Assembly (NCBI GenBank): GCA_030267965.1 | Contig: BRYA01000201.1 | Coordinates: forward strand, 1-64,000 | Length of the DNA stretch: 64,000 nt | Direction: 5' to 3' | DNA from: Triparma columacea | Taxonomy: Eukaryota > Sar > Bolidophyceae > Parmales > Triparmaceae | Shown here: piece after piece, positions 42,210 to 54,215 of the stretch | Layout: each line of letters begins with the position of its first letter | Numbering within the stretch: the first letter of the stretch is position 1 | Program-made: the position numbers and the translations under genes | Notes under the pieces: model-generated | What the model was told of the DNA's origin: nothing | Databases searched by the model: none | What the model saw: only the letters and a program-made list of their open reading frames with translations

Positions 42210-45196
42210 TCATTCCTCATTAATCCTCTTCCTCTCCACCCTCACAACCGGCAACTCGTCAATTTCACCCTCTTCCCCTTCACAAACAACTGTCAGATCC
42301 ATGGTATTGTCCATATAGAAATCGGGCACATCCTCGACCCCCCCTCCGTCCCCCTTTCCCTCCTCTAGCTCCTCTTCGATGGTCTCCCTGTACGCTTCCG
42401 TAACGTATTCCCAGAAGGGGGTCTTCATAATCTCCTCATCCCCCCCGTTCAAGAACCCGACGTAGACGACAACGTCTCCCACGCTAATGCTCCCTATTTC
42501 CACATCGTTGCCCACCAATTTCTTGAGCTTCTTGATGACTCCCCCTACCTTGATCTCTCCCTTCTTAGGCGCCCTGATGTCCACAGCATCCCACTCCGTG
42601 TAACCTCCCTCGATCCACCTGCTCTTCCTTCTTTCGCAGAGGGTAGGCCTCGCGTAACAGTACGTGTTAACTGCGAGATTCACAAAAGCGTTTAGGGGCT
42701 TCATCCCAAGGGACAGCTTTGCCAGCTCCATAACTCCCAAGGTTCCAACCAAAGAGGTAGTGGCGATCATGGCTGGGATTATGTTACCCGCAACTTTCCT
42801 AGTTTCGAGGGGCGAGAGAGCCTTAATCCCGTAAGAGACGCATCGAGTCTTGGAGGCGCAGTGGATGAACGCCATATGTCCGTTAGTTGGGTCATCCTTC
42901 TCGAAAACAAGCTTGTTGGGAGTCTGGTTCGGGGGCGACGAGCATGTTTTGCCAACGAGTCCCTTTCCACCCCATCCCGCTCCCTTGTACATTTTCTCAA
43001 CCCTTTCCTCCCAACCCTCCTCCCACACCCTCCCCCACACCTCCCCCCAGCACTTCACGGCTCCCTTGCACCACCCCAGTCCCTCCTCCCCCCCCCACCC
43101 AACAACTATCGGTCTCCTTCTCTTCCCGCCCCAGAAGTCGAACCCATCCTCGTCCTTGTGATCTTCAGGGTACTGTTCGAGGAGTTTGGCGGTAGGGAAC
43201 ACAATGTATTGCTCGTAAAGTTCCCTCGCAAAGCCAAACGCAACTGCGACAAAGGGTTGTGTTAGACCCCTTCCAACTTTCGACGCCTTTGGCAGAAATA
43301 GCAATAATCCATTCTCACCTTCAAGGTCCTCCTCTCCACCTCCTAGCCCATATTTCTTGTAAAGCTCCCCAATCCTCTTCCTCTCCCCCCCACCCCCCTC
43401 CTCTTCTCCCCGCATTTCCTCTTCCTCCTTCCAACCCCTTATGAAAACCTCCTCAAACACCTCTTTCCCCCACATTACACAGTGTTCTGGCTCGTTTGGG
43501 AACTGCTTCACCGTGCACACCGGGACCCCCTCATCGTCCCCTCCGTCCTCCGACGAGTCCCACCTCTCAGTCTCCCCCGGCAGGCTGACGTACGTGTTCC
43601 CCTTCGCCCCGAGGGTCCCCATGTCGATCATAACCTTCCCGTGCTTGGCACACATCCTAGCGCAGTGCAGCCGCGCCTCCCTGTTGTCCAAACAGGACAT
43701 GACAACGTCGACGTCAGCCCATATTTCGGGCCCGACGTCGGTGATAATGTTCTTGGTCATTGCCTTGACGTCAAGTCCCGTGGACTCCCTAACCTTCTTA
43801 GCAGCCACTTCGGACTTGAAACCCCCAATGTCTGCGTCGCCGAAGAGCATCTGACGAGATAGGTTGGAACGCTCGATCTTATCCAGATCGGTAACGATTA
43901 CGGAGGGGGGGGAAGAGAGGAGGGAGATTGACTTCAGTACCTCGCAGCCTATCGCTCCTGCACCCACAACGAAGACCTTTTTAATCTCCTTCGCCTGTGT
44001 CTTGACCTTCTTCCCGCCCCTCGGAGGTGAGTTGAAATCAACCGCCATGACCCTGCGATGAGCAGGGAGGAGCGAAGTGACGACCAAGGGGAATTAGAAC
44101 ATGGTTCTAACTTACTAGCTCGTCGCTTCGCCGTCGCTTCGCTACTCCTCCCATCTCACCTCTCGATGGTCGTGAAAACACCAGTTATGATCTTGAGAAC
44201 CTCACCACCTGCCACAGCCCCCATGTACATTCCCACCATCGCCTCAACGTCCTCGTCGCTTCGTGTTGACTCGTCCTCTCCTCCCCCCATAACGACGTCC
44301 CTTACGATGGTTTCTGTTTCCCCCATGCCTCCCATTACGTCCCCTTCGACCACATCCCCCCCCCCCCTCCCCTCCACAACGCGCCTCCAAACGTCCTCGA
44401 CCCCGCCCTCGTCGTTCCTCCTTACCAAATCCTTGACCCTCCTAACCTTGAGCCCGGTCGGAGGAGGTTCCGGGGACACCTCGAAAGAGTCCCTGCTTAA
44501 AATCTTAACAACCTCAAACTTCTGGCTCCCTTCCTCCCCGTCGTCTCCGAGGAAAACAATCTTGTCTTCCAGCCCGAGTTCATGGTTATCTCCCCTGAAT
44601 ACCCCCCCCCCCACATTCTCAACGTGCACATCTTTGACCTTGACCCCATCGCCGTCCGTTGTGATGCAATCCACGCTGGTCGTGAGGCAGCCCTTGCCCC
44701 CCTTCAAGCCCACGTGCACGTAGCTCCCCGACCGAGATCGCACCAGGGACTCTATGGAGGGGGAATGAGAACCGAATACAACAGCTATGTCAGAGTCGCT
44801 CTCGAGGGAGAAGGTGGCGGAGGAGGAGGAGGAGGGGGAAACATCTACCACATCCACGTCAGGGTTGTGAACGTTAAAGGGTCCCCTCATTGTGGAACCT
44901 TTTGTGTTGTAGCACTTGATCCTACGAACACCTGAAAGGACAAGGCATTTGAAGCACTCATCAGCTGCCCTGTTGTAAGAGTTGTAATTGCAGGCGTTAC
45001 CACCGTCGTCATCATCACCACTACCGTCGCTGCCATCACCGCTGTTGTTTATTATGTGAATCGTTGGTGATTTCGCAATCGCTTCCGAACCCTGCTTCCC
45101 GAATGTCAAGGCTTGTCGAGTGTATCTCTCGCTACCACTAGGAGAAGAGGAGGACATTGTAACGAGTAGTAGCAGGAATAAGAATTTAAGGACCAT
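42210..45196 (-). CDS. UBA1: UBA1-type ubiquitin-activating enzyme E1, with signal peptide
   Basis: Model complement(join(42210..44052, 44160..45196)), 959 aa; split Arg codon, phase correct. E1 adenylates ubiquitin and transfers it to its own cysteine, then to E2. The first exon holds the inactive adenylation half (SERYTRQALTFGKQG). The second has the active half: VVGAGAIGCEVLK, TDLDKIERSNLSRQ, MSCLDNREARLHCAR, the catalytic cysteine in VPVCTVKQFPNEPEH (about 520), and a ubiquitin-fold-like end. The protein is slightly shorter than cytosolic UBA1. It starts MVLKFLFLLLLVTMSSSS, a good signal peptide, which cytosolic E1s lack. Algae with red-derived plastids have a second E1 sent to the periplastid compartment for the SELMA import system, and this gene fits that role (inference). 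A start at the second Met (44 bases on) would remove the signal. Confidence 0.88.
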
Positions 45197-45439
45197 TGGT
45201 GAAAAGGAGGGCTGGGATAAGGAATACAACAATGACCCTCGACGATGCCATGATGGCAATGGCCTGTGTTTGTGGAACAACATGAAGGAGGCAAACTTGA
45301 CGCCCTTTCAGGATAATGACGAAGCTTCTTAGTGTTGCAAGTTACCCAATAAAAGGAGTCGACAAGCGCGTTGTGGAACCAGTGCTTTGCCCTTACAAAT
45401 TGAGTAATTTTACAGAACAACAACATGATCCCCTTTCAT
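45197..45439. other. spacer upstream of the E1 gene
   Basis: No gene is seen. The segment holds the E1 5' region and the 3' side of the aspartic protease gene, both on the minus strand. Confidence 0.5.
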
Positions 45440-46510
45440 TTATTCTCTTCTGATGAACCCAATCTTGCGGAGCTCATAGTCGAACGCGACAGCCTTGAAC
45501 CCCATCAAGAACGCCATACCGAAAACACAGTCATACTCTTGCCCATCATGCGACTTCAACTTCTCCCCTGCGCTGACCCTGTTGCATTCTCTCCCCCCAT
45601 CGTCAGCGTCAGGGTCCTCTTTCAGCACAAGGTCCTTTGCATTCACAGCCATTTCCCTCCCCGCGATCCTTATCCCCACCTCACAGTCCCCAAGTTCTTC
45701 TCTCCTCATGTTTCTAACGTCACACCCCCACACCTTACTCATCCACCGGGTGATGCTCTCGCAAATCTTGAAATGGCTGCAGCCCGTATCCACCAGCACC
45801 CGGACTTTCCGAAAATCGTCGCCACTCCCCATATTGATCTGAACCTCAACGAACCAATCACTTTCCGACCTGGGTATCTTCTCAGTCCACGAAAAGTCCT
45901 CCGGTGCAGCATGAAGACCTCCAAAAATTATGCTCGAAGGTCCTGTCAAGTTACTATTGAGATCAGCGCTATGCGCCTGCAGTCTATCTATCTCCAACCC
46001 CAAGAACCTCCTCCCAACTGGGAAACTCTGCATTATTCGGCGGCATAGATCTCCCGGGTGCTGAATGCCGTCTATTTTGAAGGGGCACGCCATTCGAAGG
46101 GAGAGGCCCACCACGCCTCTTGTGGGATACTTTATTGAGTGGGAAACCACGATGACAGCAGCCTCCTCAATTTTGAGTGAATGTGTACCGCTGTCACATT
46201 CAATTTCATGAGAATGGGCACTACCGCCACCTCCTATCTCTAGCAAACCGTATTTGAACCTTCCCTCAAAACTCTGTCCATCCTCGTACCCATCACCATC
46301 ATCCATACTGCCACTTTCATGCTCTGGCATTTCGTTGTCCCCCTTCTCCAACGCCACCCATGTCAGAGAACTTCCAGTATCAAGCATTACGGTCCGCTTG
46401 ACGCCATTGAAGTTCAATGGAGCCTGGTAAACACCAGCAGCTCCCTGAAGTAGCAATTTAATAGGCGCTTGACATCGAGGATTTTCATTACCATCTCCTT
46501 CGGTTTCCAT
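45440..46510 (-). CDS. pepsin-family (A1) aspartic protease
   Basis: Single exon, 356 aa, ATG at 46510. Both catalytic motifs are present: MLDTGSSLTWV (about residue 45) and LVDTGCSHFKI (about 242), with RGVVGLSLR and SSIIFGGLHAAP matching the pepsin fold and a closing CVFGMAFLMGFKAVAFDYE like the family end. There is no signal peptide at the chosen start (METEGDGNENPR), which is unusual for this group. Either the enzyme is cytosolic or a short 5' exon is missing. The flap region is expanded by an acidic Asp/Glu/Gly stretch. Confidence 0.85.
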   Translation of the reverse strand: METEGDGNENPRCQAPIKLLLQGAAGVYQAPLNFNGVKRTVMLDTGSSLTWVALEKGDNEMPEHESGSMDDGDGYEDGQSFEGRFKYGLLEIGGGGSAHSHEIECDSGTHSLKIEEAAVIVVSHSIKYPTRGVVGLSLRMACPFKIDGIQHPGDLCRRIMQSFPVGRRFLGLEIDRLQAHSADLNSNLTGPSSIIFGGLHAAPEDFSWTEKIPRSESDWFVEVQINMGSGDDFRKVRVLVDTGCSHFKICESITRWMSKVWGCDVRNMRREELGDCEVGIRIAGREMAVNAKDLVLKEDPDADDGGRECNRVSAGEKLKSHDGQEYDCVFGMAFLMGFKAVAFDYELRKIGFIRRE

Positions 46511-46728
46511 GATGGTGTGTGTTGAGTAGTGAAGCCCTCCAAATATCAGTCTTTGCTGATCTCAACGCCTAAGTAAAAGTCCGCGCAGACTTTCTTTGTC
46601 TAAATGTTGGGGTCTGCGGTGCTCTGCCCTTGAGGGGGGAGGTCAGGATGTTGGGTCAATCTTCTGGGGTTCTCTGTTTTCTTCAAGAGGGTCACGAGCA
46701 AAAAACAGAACTGCAAGCAATTATTAAT

Positions 46729-46989
46729 ATGCCCCTCCCTGAGTCTACTGAAGTCCTTGACAATGGTCCCCGCGTTGAGAAAGCCATCAGACAAGCAAGA
46801 ACTTCCCTACGAAGCCGCGATCTTACGGATAATTATGTTTTTGAATCTCCGAAACACGCAGCGAAAAAAACTTTAGAGCTTGAGAAAAAACATCAAGTGA
46901 GTGATCTTGCCCTCTCCGCACCCCTCCTTTAATCCCCAACACACAAATAGCTTCCGCACGGTACTTACTGCCCCGTATCATGCCATTGA
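46729..46989 (+). CDS. possible small two-exon protein
   Basis: Tentative join(46729..46896, 46951..46989), 68 aa. Exon 1 begins MPLPESTEVLDNGPRVEKAI and is a basic/charged helix; the donor is CATCAA before GTGAGTGA. The acceptor ACAAATAG gives a short tail LPHGTYCPVSCH. Codon content of exon 1 looks coding and there is no other gene in this 0.7-kb divergent spacer. The intron is very short (54 bp) and the 3' end is uncertain. No family was recognised. Confidence 0.35.
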
Positions 46990-47268
46990 AACCAACTTCA
47001 ACAAAGTGTGATCATCACACCTTGAGAACCCTCAATGCTTCTTCCTCCAAAGTCACCCATCTCACCCCCCCCCCCCATCCCCCCCATCCCACCCCCCGAA
47101 AGTCAACTCGCGTTATAAGATCTTCCACAATCGACGATATCATCGGCCGTCCTCGCCTCTCCTCTCATGCTTGATGAAGACTAGAAACAACGAAACGTAA
47201 ACGTAAAAGACAACCTATGTCTCATACAACAACAATACTATAATCTTCCCACACTCTTTTGCCCCCCT

Positions 47269-50200
47269 TTAGAACATGAACCTGTGGACTAGTTGGGTGA
47301 TTTCCAGCTGGGTCTCCTTCTGCACTGCCTCCCACTCCTTGATTCTCTTCTCCTCCTCCTTGTCCGCCAGTTCTCTGAGCCACACGAAGCTTTCGTACCT
47401 CTTCGGCTGGTGCATCAACCACGCGACCTCCGTCCTCTGGCTCTCCCTCAAGTTGACCATCTTCTTCCTTTGCTGCGTTGTCAGTGCCGTCCTGGCCCTT
47501 CGGACCAAACTATGCTGCACCTTAGCCTGGTATCCCCTGTGCCTCAAATACTTGAACGCCTCCGCCTTCTTCCCTTCCTGTGTCTTCGCGCTGTCCAAAA
47601 TATGCTGAATGTTATCCTCGGACGCTGTCGCCGTAGCTATCTCTGTCAAATGGTCCTCCACATAATGATTCTCAGCGTCCAGCAATAAAGCATCGTAGTT
47701 CCCGTCCTGCCCCTCCCCGTGCGCGTGAAGTATAGCCTTCTCTCTATGCCTGTGCTTCTTGACTGCCTTGATGGCGGCGTGGCTCTCGTCTTCATCGTGC
47801 TTGCCCACCAAACTGCTCCACTCGTACATCACGCTCAGGTGCTCCTCCTCGGTCAAGTGCGAACCCTCTAAGCTCCCAATGCTCTCTGCGACACTGAAAT
47901 CATCGTTCACAAAGTTGCTCTCATCCTCACCGAACACGGCGTCTTCCTCAGCCTCGAGCATCTTGGCCTCCCTTTCCTTGTCCTCCTCTTCCTTCTGCTC
48001 CCTCTCCACCTTTAGCTTCTCCGCCTCCTCATTGCTCGCGCTCAGCATAAGCTGCCTGTACTCCTCCGCCTCGGCCTCCTTGATCCTCCTCCACTCGTCC
48101 CTCTCCTTTTGCACCCTCACCCTCTCCTCCTCTGCCCTCTCCTTCATCTCCCTTTCCCTGTCCTCCGCCTCCTTCTTCAGCCTCTCCTCCTCCTCCGCCT
48201 TCTCCCTCTCTTCGATTTTCCTGAGCGCCTCGGCCCTCTCCTTCTCGAGCCTTTCCTCTTCCGCCTTCTTCTCCGCCTCAATTCTTTTCCTCTCCTCCTC
48301 CCGCCTCTTGAGCTCAGCGAGCCTTTCCTGCTCCTCGATCTCCTCGATCCTCCTGGCGACCTTCTTGTGCGCCAACAAGATCCGGGACCAGCACTGGATC
48401 ACCAGAAGAGCCGCGTTCTGCAGCTTCTTCTTCCGCCTCCTCTCAGCCTCCTTGGCCGCCAGCCCCGACCTCGCCTTGGTCTGGATCCTTATCAGCGCCT
48501 GGGACTCCTTCCTCTCTTGCCTCTTCGACGCAACCCTCTGTTTCGCCAGTCTCGTCCTGGCTTTCTGCTGCAGTATTAGAGCCGACGCGTTCTCTTTCTT
48601 CTTCTCCAGCCTCACGGCATTCACCCTCCCCTTGGCCTGCTTCCTCCTGATGACACCCTGCATCAAAACGCTAGCCTCGGTCTGTTCCTTGTGCTCCTGC
48701 CTCCTCGCCTGGACCCTAGCCCTCGCCACCTTCGCTCTCTGCAGATTGGAAATTTTGGTTGCCGCCATGATCTTCTCCATCAAGATCGGCCAAAGCTTCG
48801 TCCTGCAGATCACGCCCTTCGCCCACCTCTGGATGACGACCACCACGCGCTGCTTCTTCCTCTCCAGGGCAGCCGCCTTCCTCTTCATTTCGGCGACCGC
48901 CTTGTTCCTCTCTGCCTCGTACCGCTCCTCAGCGTGGTCGATTATCCTTACGAGCCGGTGCAAGTGATCCTTCTTGAAGAACAGCTCCGCCGCGCGCCTC
49001 TTGATCTCCTTCGCAAGCGCCTCCTGCTCCTCGTACCAGAAGCTCCACTTCACTTTGAACTTTCGGGCCTTCTCGGTCCGACCAGAGTTGAGAATGTTCT
49101 CGTAAATATTCCTGGCCTTGTTCACCTTATCCCTAATCTTCACGAGCTCATCCTTCAGCAAGGAGATGTTCTTCTCTTCGCCCTTCCCGTACTTTATGAG
49201 CTCCTCTAGCTCCACCTTTGCCTTGGTCCCCTTCTCCCTGAACTGCAGCATCGGCACAGTCTCCACGATCCTGCGGAGTTGGAGCTCCGGCTCCTTGGCT
49301 ATTTGGGGGGGTACGGTCCCGAAGTACGTTCCCCTCCTCTCCGAGGAGAGGGGGACTCGCTGCTTCGCGTTCCACCTCCCCCTCTTGTTGTCGAAAATGT
49401 CTGCAGTCCCGTGCCTTAGGGTGCCCTGCTCGAGCTCCATGTCGTCGAGGCCGTCCAGGCCCCCCAGCACGTTCCTCTGGGGGAGGTACGTGCTGTACTT
49501 GAACTCGCAGAGGGTGAAGAAGGGCAACTTGGATTGGGCCGTGGTCGGGGACATTGCTTCGGCCGGCTCTGCCTCCTCTCCAAAGTCAGCTTCTTCGGAC
49601 TCCTCCTCGGTGAGCTCCATCCTCTTGGCTTCCTCCTCCCTCTCCACGTCATCCTTCACCCTCGAGATGACGAAGGTCGAAACGTCCCTGATCTGTAGGA
49701 TATCGACGTCCTCCCCCACGACCCTAACCTTGCATTCATGAAAGTCATCCTCGCTGGACCAGACGACCGTCGGGTTCGCCTTTGCGTCCTCCGTCTCGTC
49801 CTCGACCACCGCCCGTCTGAGGGGTACCGGGGCCAGGAAGGGGTTCGCGTTGAAGTGGGAGCTGGGGACGCTGACTCCCTTGCCAAACCCAAAGGCCTTG
49901 CAAGCTCGAAAGTTTGTAGACATGAAGTCGAGCTCGGAATAAATTGACAGGAGGTAGTCGGAGTTGCGGAACAGGTAAGTGGTTTCCGGGTCCGGCTGCT
50001 TCTCCCCCCACCTTTGTATCATTTCCACAATCTTGATGGTGCAGACCCTCAGGTCGTTGGCCACTTCTTGGAACTTTCTCGTGGGGAACTTGGCCTTGTC
50101 CTCGTGGCCGGAGGCTCGGAGGACCTCCAGCTCTGACTCCGACCCCTCCAGCACATTTTTGAGGGCGGCTACGAGCTTGGATCTTGTGAGGATGAGCTTT

Positions 50201-51125
50201 ACAATTTCCAGTGAGTCTGCGTCCTCGTGGGCAGACTGGAAGGAAATCGGCGCCGGGTCTCCGGGCGAAGGGGGGGCGGCGGCGGCGGTCGGGGAGGGCT
50301 GCGGCGACGGCGACGTCGCCGGGTCCTCCAGGTTGTTGTTGATAGGGGGCAGCGGTGCAGTCTTGCTGAACTCAGAGTTGTTGTTACGGGCGTCTGTCAT
50401 TATCCCGCTAAGGGCCATGGTGGCGCTAGACATAATTTTAGGGGGCTGCGTATTGAGCAGCATGCTCTTGACCTTCTTCCCCCCCAGCGTCCCTCTAAGC
50501 GAGACTGTCCTAGTGAGCTTGGTGGGGGAGGACTCCTGCCCTGTGGAGCGGTCCACGGTCGAAGTCGTCCTGTTGAATTTCCTGGCCAGGGCTCGGGGGC
50601 AGTACCTGTCGTCCTCGGCGTTGTAGTCTGGGAGGCGGGCGCCGAAGCCAAAGTTGCCCTGCCAGGACATTTCCTTGTCCCTAGCCTCGATGTTCTGCTC
50701 CCTCCTTCGCTTCTGCCGGCGAGCCTTGCCCAGCTTCTTTGCTTGATCCCTCTTGCTGCCCTCTTTCGCCTGCTCCTTCATCATTTTAATTTTCGCCTCC
50801 CTCTCAATCTCTAGCAGCAGGTCCTTAACCTTTTGGTCACGAGCTGCGTTCTTGTTGTAAGTCCCGTGGAACGTTCCACGCTGGGAGGAGGTCTAGGGGG
50901 AGGTTAGGGGTAGGGTTAGAACCAGGAGCAGGGGAGGAGCGGGGAAGGGAGAGCAAGGGGGAAGCAAAAAGGCAAAGCTAAGCAAGCCGGGGGAGCAGTC
51001 GGTTGGGTGCAGGGTGAAGGGATGAGGGAGGAGGGAGGACCCACCTTGAACGTTATGGGGGAAATCTTGGACGGGGATAACGGAGGCCCGTCCATGTGGG
51101 CGACGGTGTGATGCGTGACCTTCAT
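47269..51125 (-). CDS. IQ-motif coiled-coil protein
   Basis: Model complement(join(47269..50892, 51045..51125)), 1234 aa. Exon 1 (27 codons, MKVTHHTVAHMDGPPLSPSK) ends before GTGGGT; exon 2 follows CCCCCTAG and both are phase 0. The open frame alone would start at 50784, but the in-frame sequence TSSQRGTFHGTYNKNAARDQ before it is convincingly coding. Regions: basic N-terminus (about 60-110); acidic/Ser/Pro linkers; a helical middle; five degenerate IQ-like repeats spaced about 37 residues (about 710-880, for example VVVIQRWAKG and ALIRIQTKAR) that may bind calmodulin-like proteins; a Glu/Arg/Lys single alpha-helix (about 870-995); a final helical domain. A cytoskeletal or flagellar role is a guess. 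Confidence 0.8.
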
Positions 51126-51353
51126 GGCCTGTTTTTGACCACAAGAAGATCGTTTTTGGGGGGTTGGAGGGTGGAAGGGGGTGAGAAAAAGGCAGTTGTG
51201 AAATCTGCGTCAAAAAGGCACCCGAGGTATAACAGTTACTGCGAGTCTACTTTGATAGGGATCAACCACCCCCTATTGCCATCTTTATCCACGCTCGCGC
51301 CTATCAAGTTGAGTTTAGTAGCTCCTGGGTTTGGGTTTCGTCCTTAGTGTGCC

Positions 51354-51563
51354 ATGGTAAAGTCCTCCTCCTCCTCCTCCACTTCCTCCTCTCCCTCCGC
51401 CCCCTCCGCGATGTCCCGTCACACCGCCGCCCAGAGCGCCAAGAATAGTGGGCTGAACGAGTTGTTCAAGAAGGTCTGCGCCGAGGCTATGCAGAAGGGG
51501 ATGGGTGAGAAGGAGGCTCTTTCGCACGCGGTCAAGAGGATCGAGGAGGAGATGGCGAAGTGA
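51354..51563 (+). CDS. small 69-aa helical protein
   Basis: Single exon with ATG at 51354. The first 20 residues are Ser-rich, then comes an amphipathic helical part (SGLNELFKKVCAEAMQ, KEALSHAVKRIEEEMAK). The codon pattern and position in an otherwise empty spacer between two minus-strand genes support a real gene, but no family is recognised. Its stop is 59 bp from the convergent gene on its right. Confidence 0.5.
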   Translation: MVKSSSSSSTSSSPSAPSAMSRHTAAQSAKNSGLNELFKKVCAEAMQKGMGEKEALSHAVKRIEEEMAK

Positions 51564-51622
51564 GAATAAGGGTTCTGTGTTTTTGTTAGTGTAGTGGATG
51601 AATGATTCTTTTACAAAACCAT

Positions 51623-53298
51623 TCACAGTCTATAATCAGGTCTCATACTAGTAAAGAAGAGTTCTAAAAGCGGTCTCTCATAGTCCAGTACTTTCCCTCT
51701 CCCCCTCTCCTTAATAACTTCCTGTTCCTCCCTCTCCTTCTCTTGGTTCCGCCTTCTGCGTATCTCATCTTTTACCCACCTCTTATACCCCTTCCCCTGT
51801 TTAAGTTGACGAAGCGAAAAGTTAGAGTCCCAAACGTTTGAGTATCGTGTTAGAACAACCTTAATGTAAATCCCCTCTTGTTAAAGATTCTCTCCCTTCC
51901 TCGTTCCCTCTTGTCTCCTCTCCTCCCCCCCCCTTATTTCCTCACCTCTCCGTCTTCTTCTCCCTTAATATCGCCCTCCCTAATATCAACGATCCTTTTA
52001 ATATCCTCTTCCCCTATTTGCACCAACCCCTCTCCCATAAGTCTACCACCATCAGTACCCACCCCCCCGTCCTCTAGTACTATGGCAAGACCTGATATAC
52101 CAGAATCATCGTAGGAGGGAACGTGAGGCATGGAGGGTGGGGAGGAGGTTGTGATAGAAGAACAACCAAGAAGCCAGGACCAGACGGTGCGGTAATGCAT
52201 ACACCTCTCACTGTACTCCTCCTTGTTCTCGATTTCGTTGTTTTCCTCGTTTTCCTCTTCCACAGCATCACTCTCCATCTGTATCCTATCCCCCGCCTCA
52301 GCCAACCATATCCACCAATCCCCCCTTCCTCCCTTCCAGTTTTTACTCCTTCCCCATCTCGCTAATTCCAGCACATATTCCTTCCCTTCGTTGTTTCCCC
52401 CCTCCTCCATACCTTCTGTTCTTCCTATACATAAAATAAAATGATAAGCTGCATGCATACCTTTCCAAACCTCCTCCTCATATTTCATTCCACCCTTCCC
52501 GTTTAATGCTGATCTTAGTCTCCTGATAGGAGCTTTGTAAAGGAGGTTAACATCGTTCCTTGTTAGGTATAATAACCTCATACATAGTCTAGGTACCGTG
52601 AGAGGGGGGAGGGCGGTTGGTTGGAACTGTGAGAGTATTTGTATAACGTGTGATAGTAATGGGATTGAGAAGGGGTTGTAGAGGAGGTGTGTTAAAGAGA
52701 GTTCCGGGGATTCTAGTATGAAGGTGGGGACGGGGGTTAGGGAGGGGGGGGGGAGAGATGACACGATGTGGGTGGTGAAATTTGAGAGAGATACGGGACA
52801 GGTTGGGGAGGAGGAGGAGGGGGAGGTGGGGGGAAGGGAAATACTTGGGGGAGGGGAAATGAAGACACGAGGTGATGAAGGGGTGGAGGGAAGGAAGATT
52901 GGAAACACCCAGGGGGGGAGGGGGGGAGATCTCGAGGATGAGGTTGGGGGGAGGGGGGGGAGGTTGGAGAGGAGTGCGTCAATGTCTGTGGATGCGTCTG
53001 TGTCTGTGTTGTGTAGTTTGTTTTTCTTGGAGGCATTTGTTGTTTGTTGTTGTTGATGTTTTTGATGTTTTTGATGTTCCTCATATTCTTCATATTCCTC
53101 GCTACTACTACTACTACTGCTGCTGTCATCGTCATCTCCAAGCATACTCCAATCAATTTGTTGTTGAATAGGTTCTTCATTGCTGCTATCATCTCTGTCA
53201 TGATCACTGTTGTTATCATCGCTGTTTTTATGATCGCTCAATTCATGTTTGAGATTGTTTTCATAATTCTCTAATCGTTTGATATGTCGCGTACTCAT
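51623..53298 (-). CDS. uncharacterised acidic/Pro-rich protein
   Basis: Model complement(join(51623..51874, 51946..53298)), 534 aa. The start is the ATG at 53298 (MSTRHIKRLENYENN); the frame reaches back to a TTG at 53400. Exon 1 ends GAC GGA GAG before GTGAGG; exon 2, after AAGAG, restores GIYIKVVLTRYSNVWDSNF and ends at TGA 51623-51625. Parts: Asp/Ser/Glu/Gln-rich disordered N-terminus with poly-Ser; a Pro/Ser-rich stretch (about 115-200); a folded region with LTVPRLCMRLLYLTRNDVN and RRLRSALNG; acidic loops; a basic helix near the end (WVKDEIRRRRNQEKEREE). I do not recognise it. Confidence 0.65.
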
Positions 53299-54215
53299 TG
53301 TGTATGTGTTTGTGTATGTGTATGGGTGTTTTGGGGGCCAAAATGAAGGCAAAATGAAGAGGTTCTCCTCAGAATTGTCGAGACTGAGGTTGCAATTCAA
53401 TCAATTGAGCAATTTATTGGAGCGATTGTAGCTTACAAATCACTCGTTACTCTCAAATTATGTACGGTGAACTTGTTATTATATTAACACCCAAATTGCA
53501 GCCAAAAACAGATTTTTTGTGGAATGCCAAGTCTTCCAAAGGCTGGGCCCTGGGCCCTGGCATTACTTGTCCCAAGACATGAGTGATAATTTCTCAACAA
53601 CTACAACCATTTAGTTCACGAAAAAGAAGCTGTTGCTGGCTATTAATTTACAACTTGTCTGAACTCACGAACCGCTAAATTCAAATCGATTCACACTCTT
53701 AAACAGTTCCTTTCCAAGACCTGAACTCCGAAATCCATCACCTTGGCTCCAAAAATCTAGAATCCAAAGAGGGCCATATTTAAAAGCTTATATTTGGGTA
53801 TATTGAGGTATAGACGGCAATCACGGCATACAGTACCATATAGAACAGTACAAAGGCATATTACGCCACGTTAAGGCATAATAAGGCATATTGAAAAGGT
53901 GAGGATTGACACGAGGTAGAGAGGAGAGGGACAATTCTAGGAGATTAAGAGATATTCGTGTATATTCGTGTATACTCGTGTATGCTCAGTATATTCATCC
54001 ACATTTCATACGATAGACTTGTATATATATACGTACACACACATATATACATATATCTACATACACACATCCCATACACATACACACAACAAGAACAAGA
54101 AGACACAGTCCAACTAACTCCCCAAAACTACCCCATCATCCTCCCAATCATCCTCCCCTCATCCTTCCCATCATCCTCTTTCTAGAGAGAAGCTTTCCCA
54201 TAAAAAGGTCCCAAG
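53299..54215. other. spacer between divergent genes
   Basis: AT-leaning, with imperfect short repeats (AAGGCATATT near 53860-53890; TATTCGTG/TATACTCGTG near 53950-53990) and a TATATATATA run at 54021-54030 that could serve as a distal TATA-like element for the VPS13-like gene. No coding sequence is supported. Confidence 0.5.

Noticed and set aside
46980..47174. 64-residue plus-strand frame beyond the small two-exon gene
   Set aside because: Pro/His/Thr-rich from a C-rich tract; overlaps the proposed last exon in another frame and lacks splice or start evidence.
52718..53171. Plus-strand frames opposite the acidic protein gene
   Set aside because: Gly-rich or Phe/Ile-rich shadows of the Pro/Ser and Asn/His/Asp codons of the minus-strand gene, which has good splice sites and phase.
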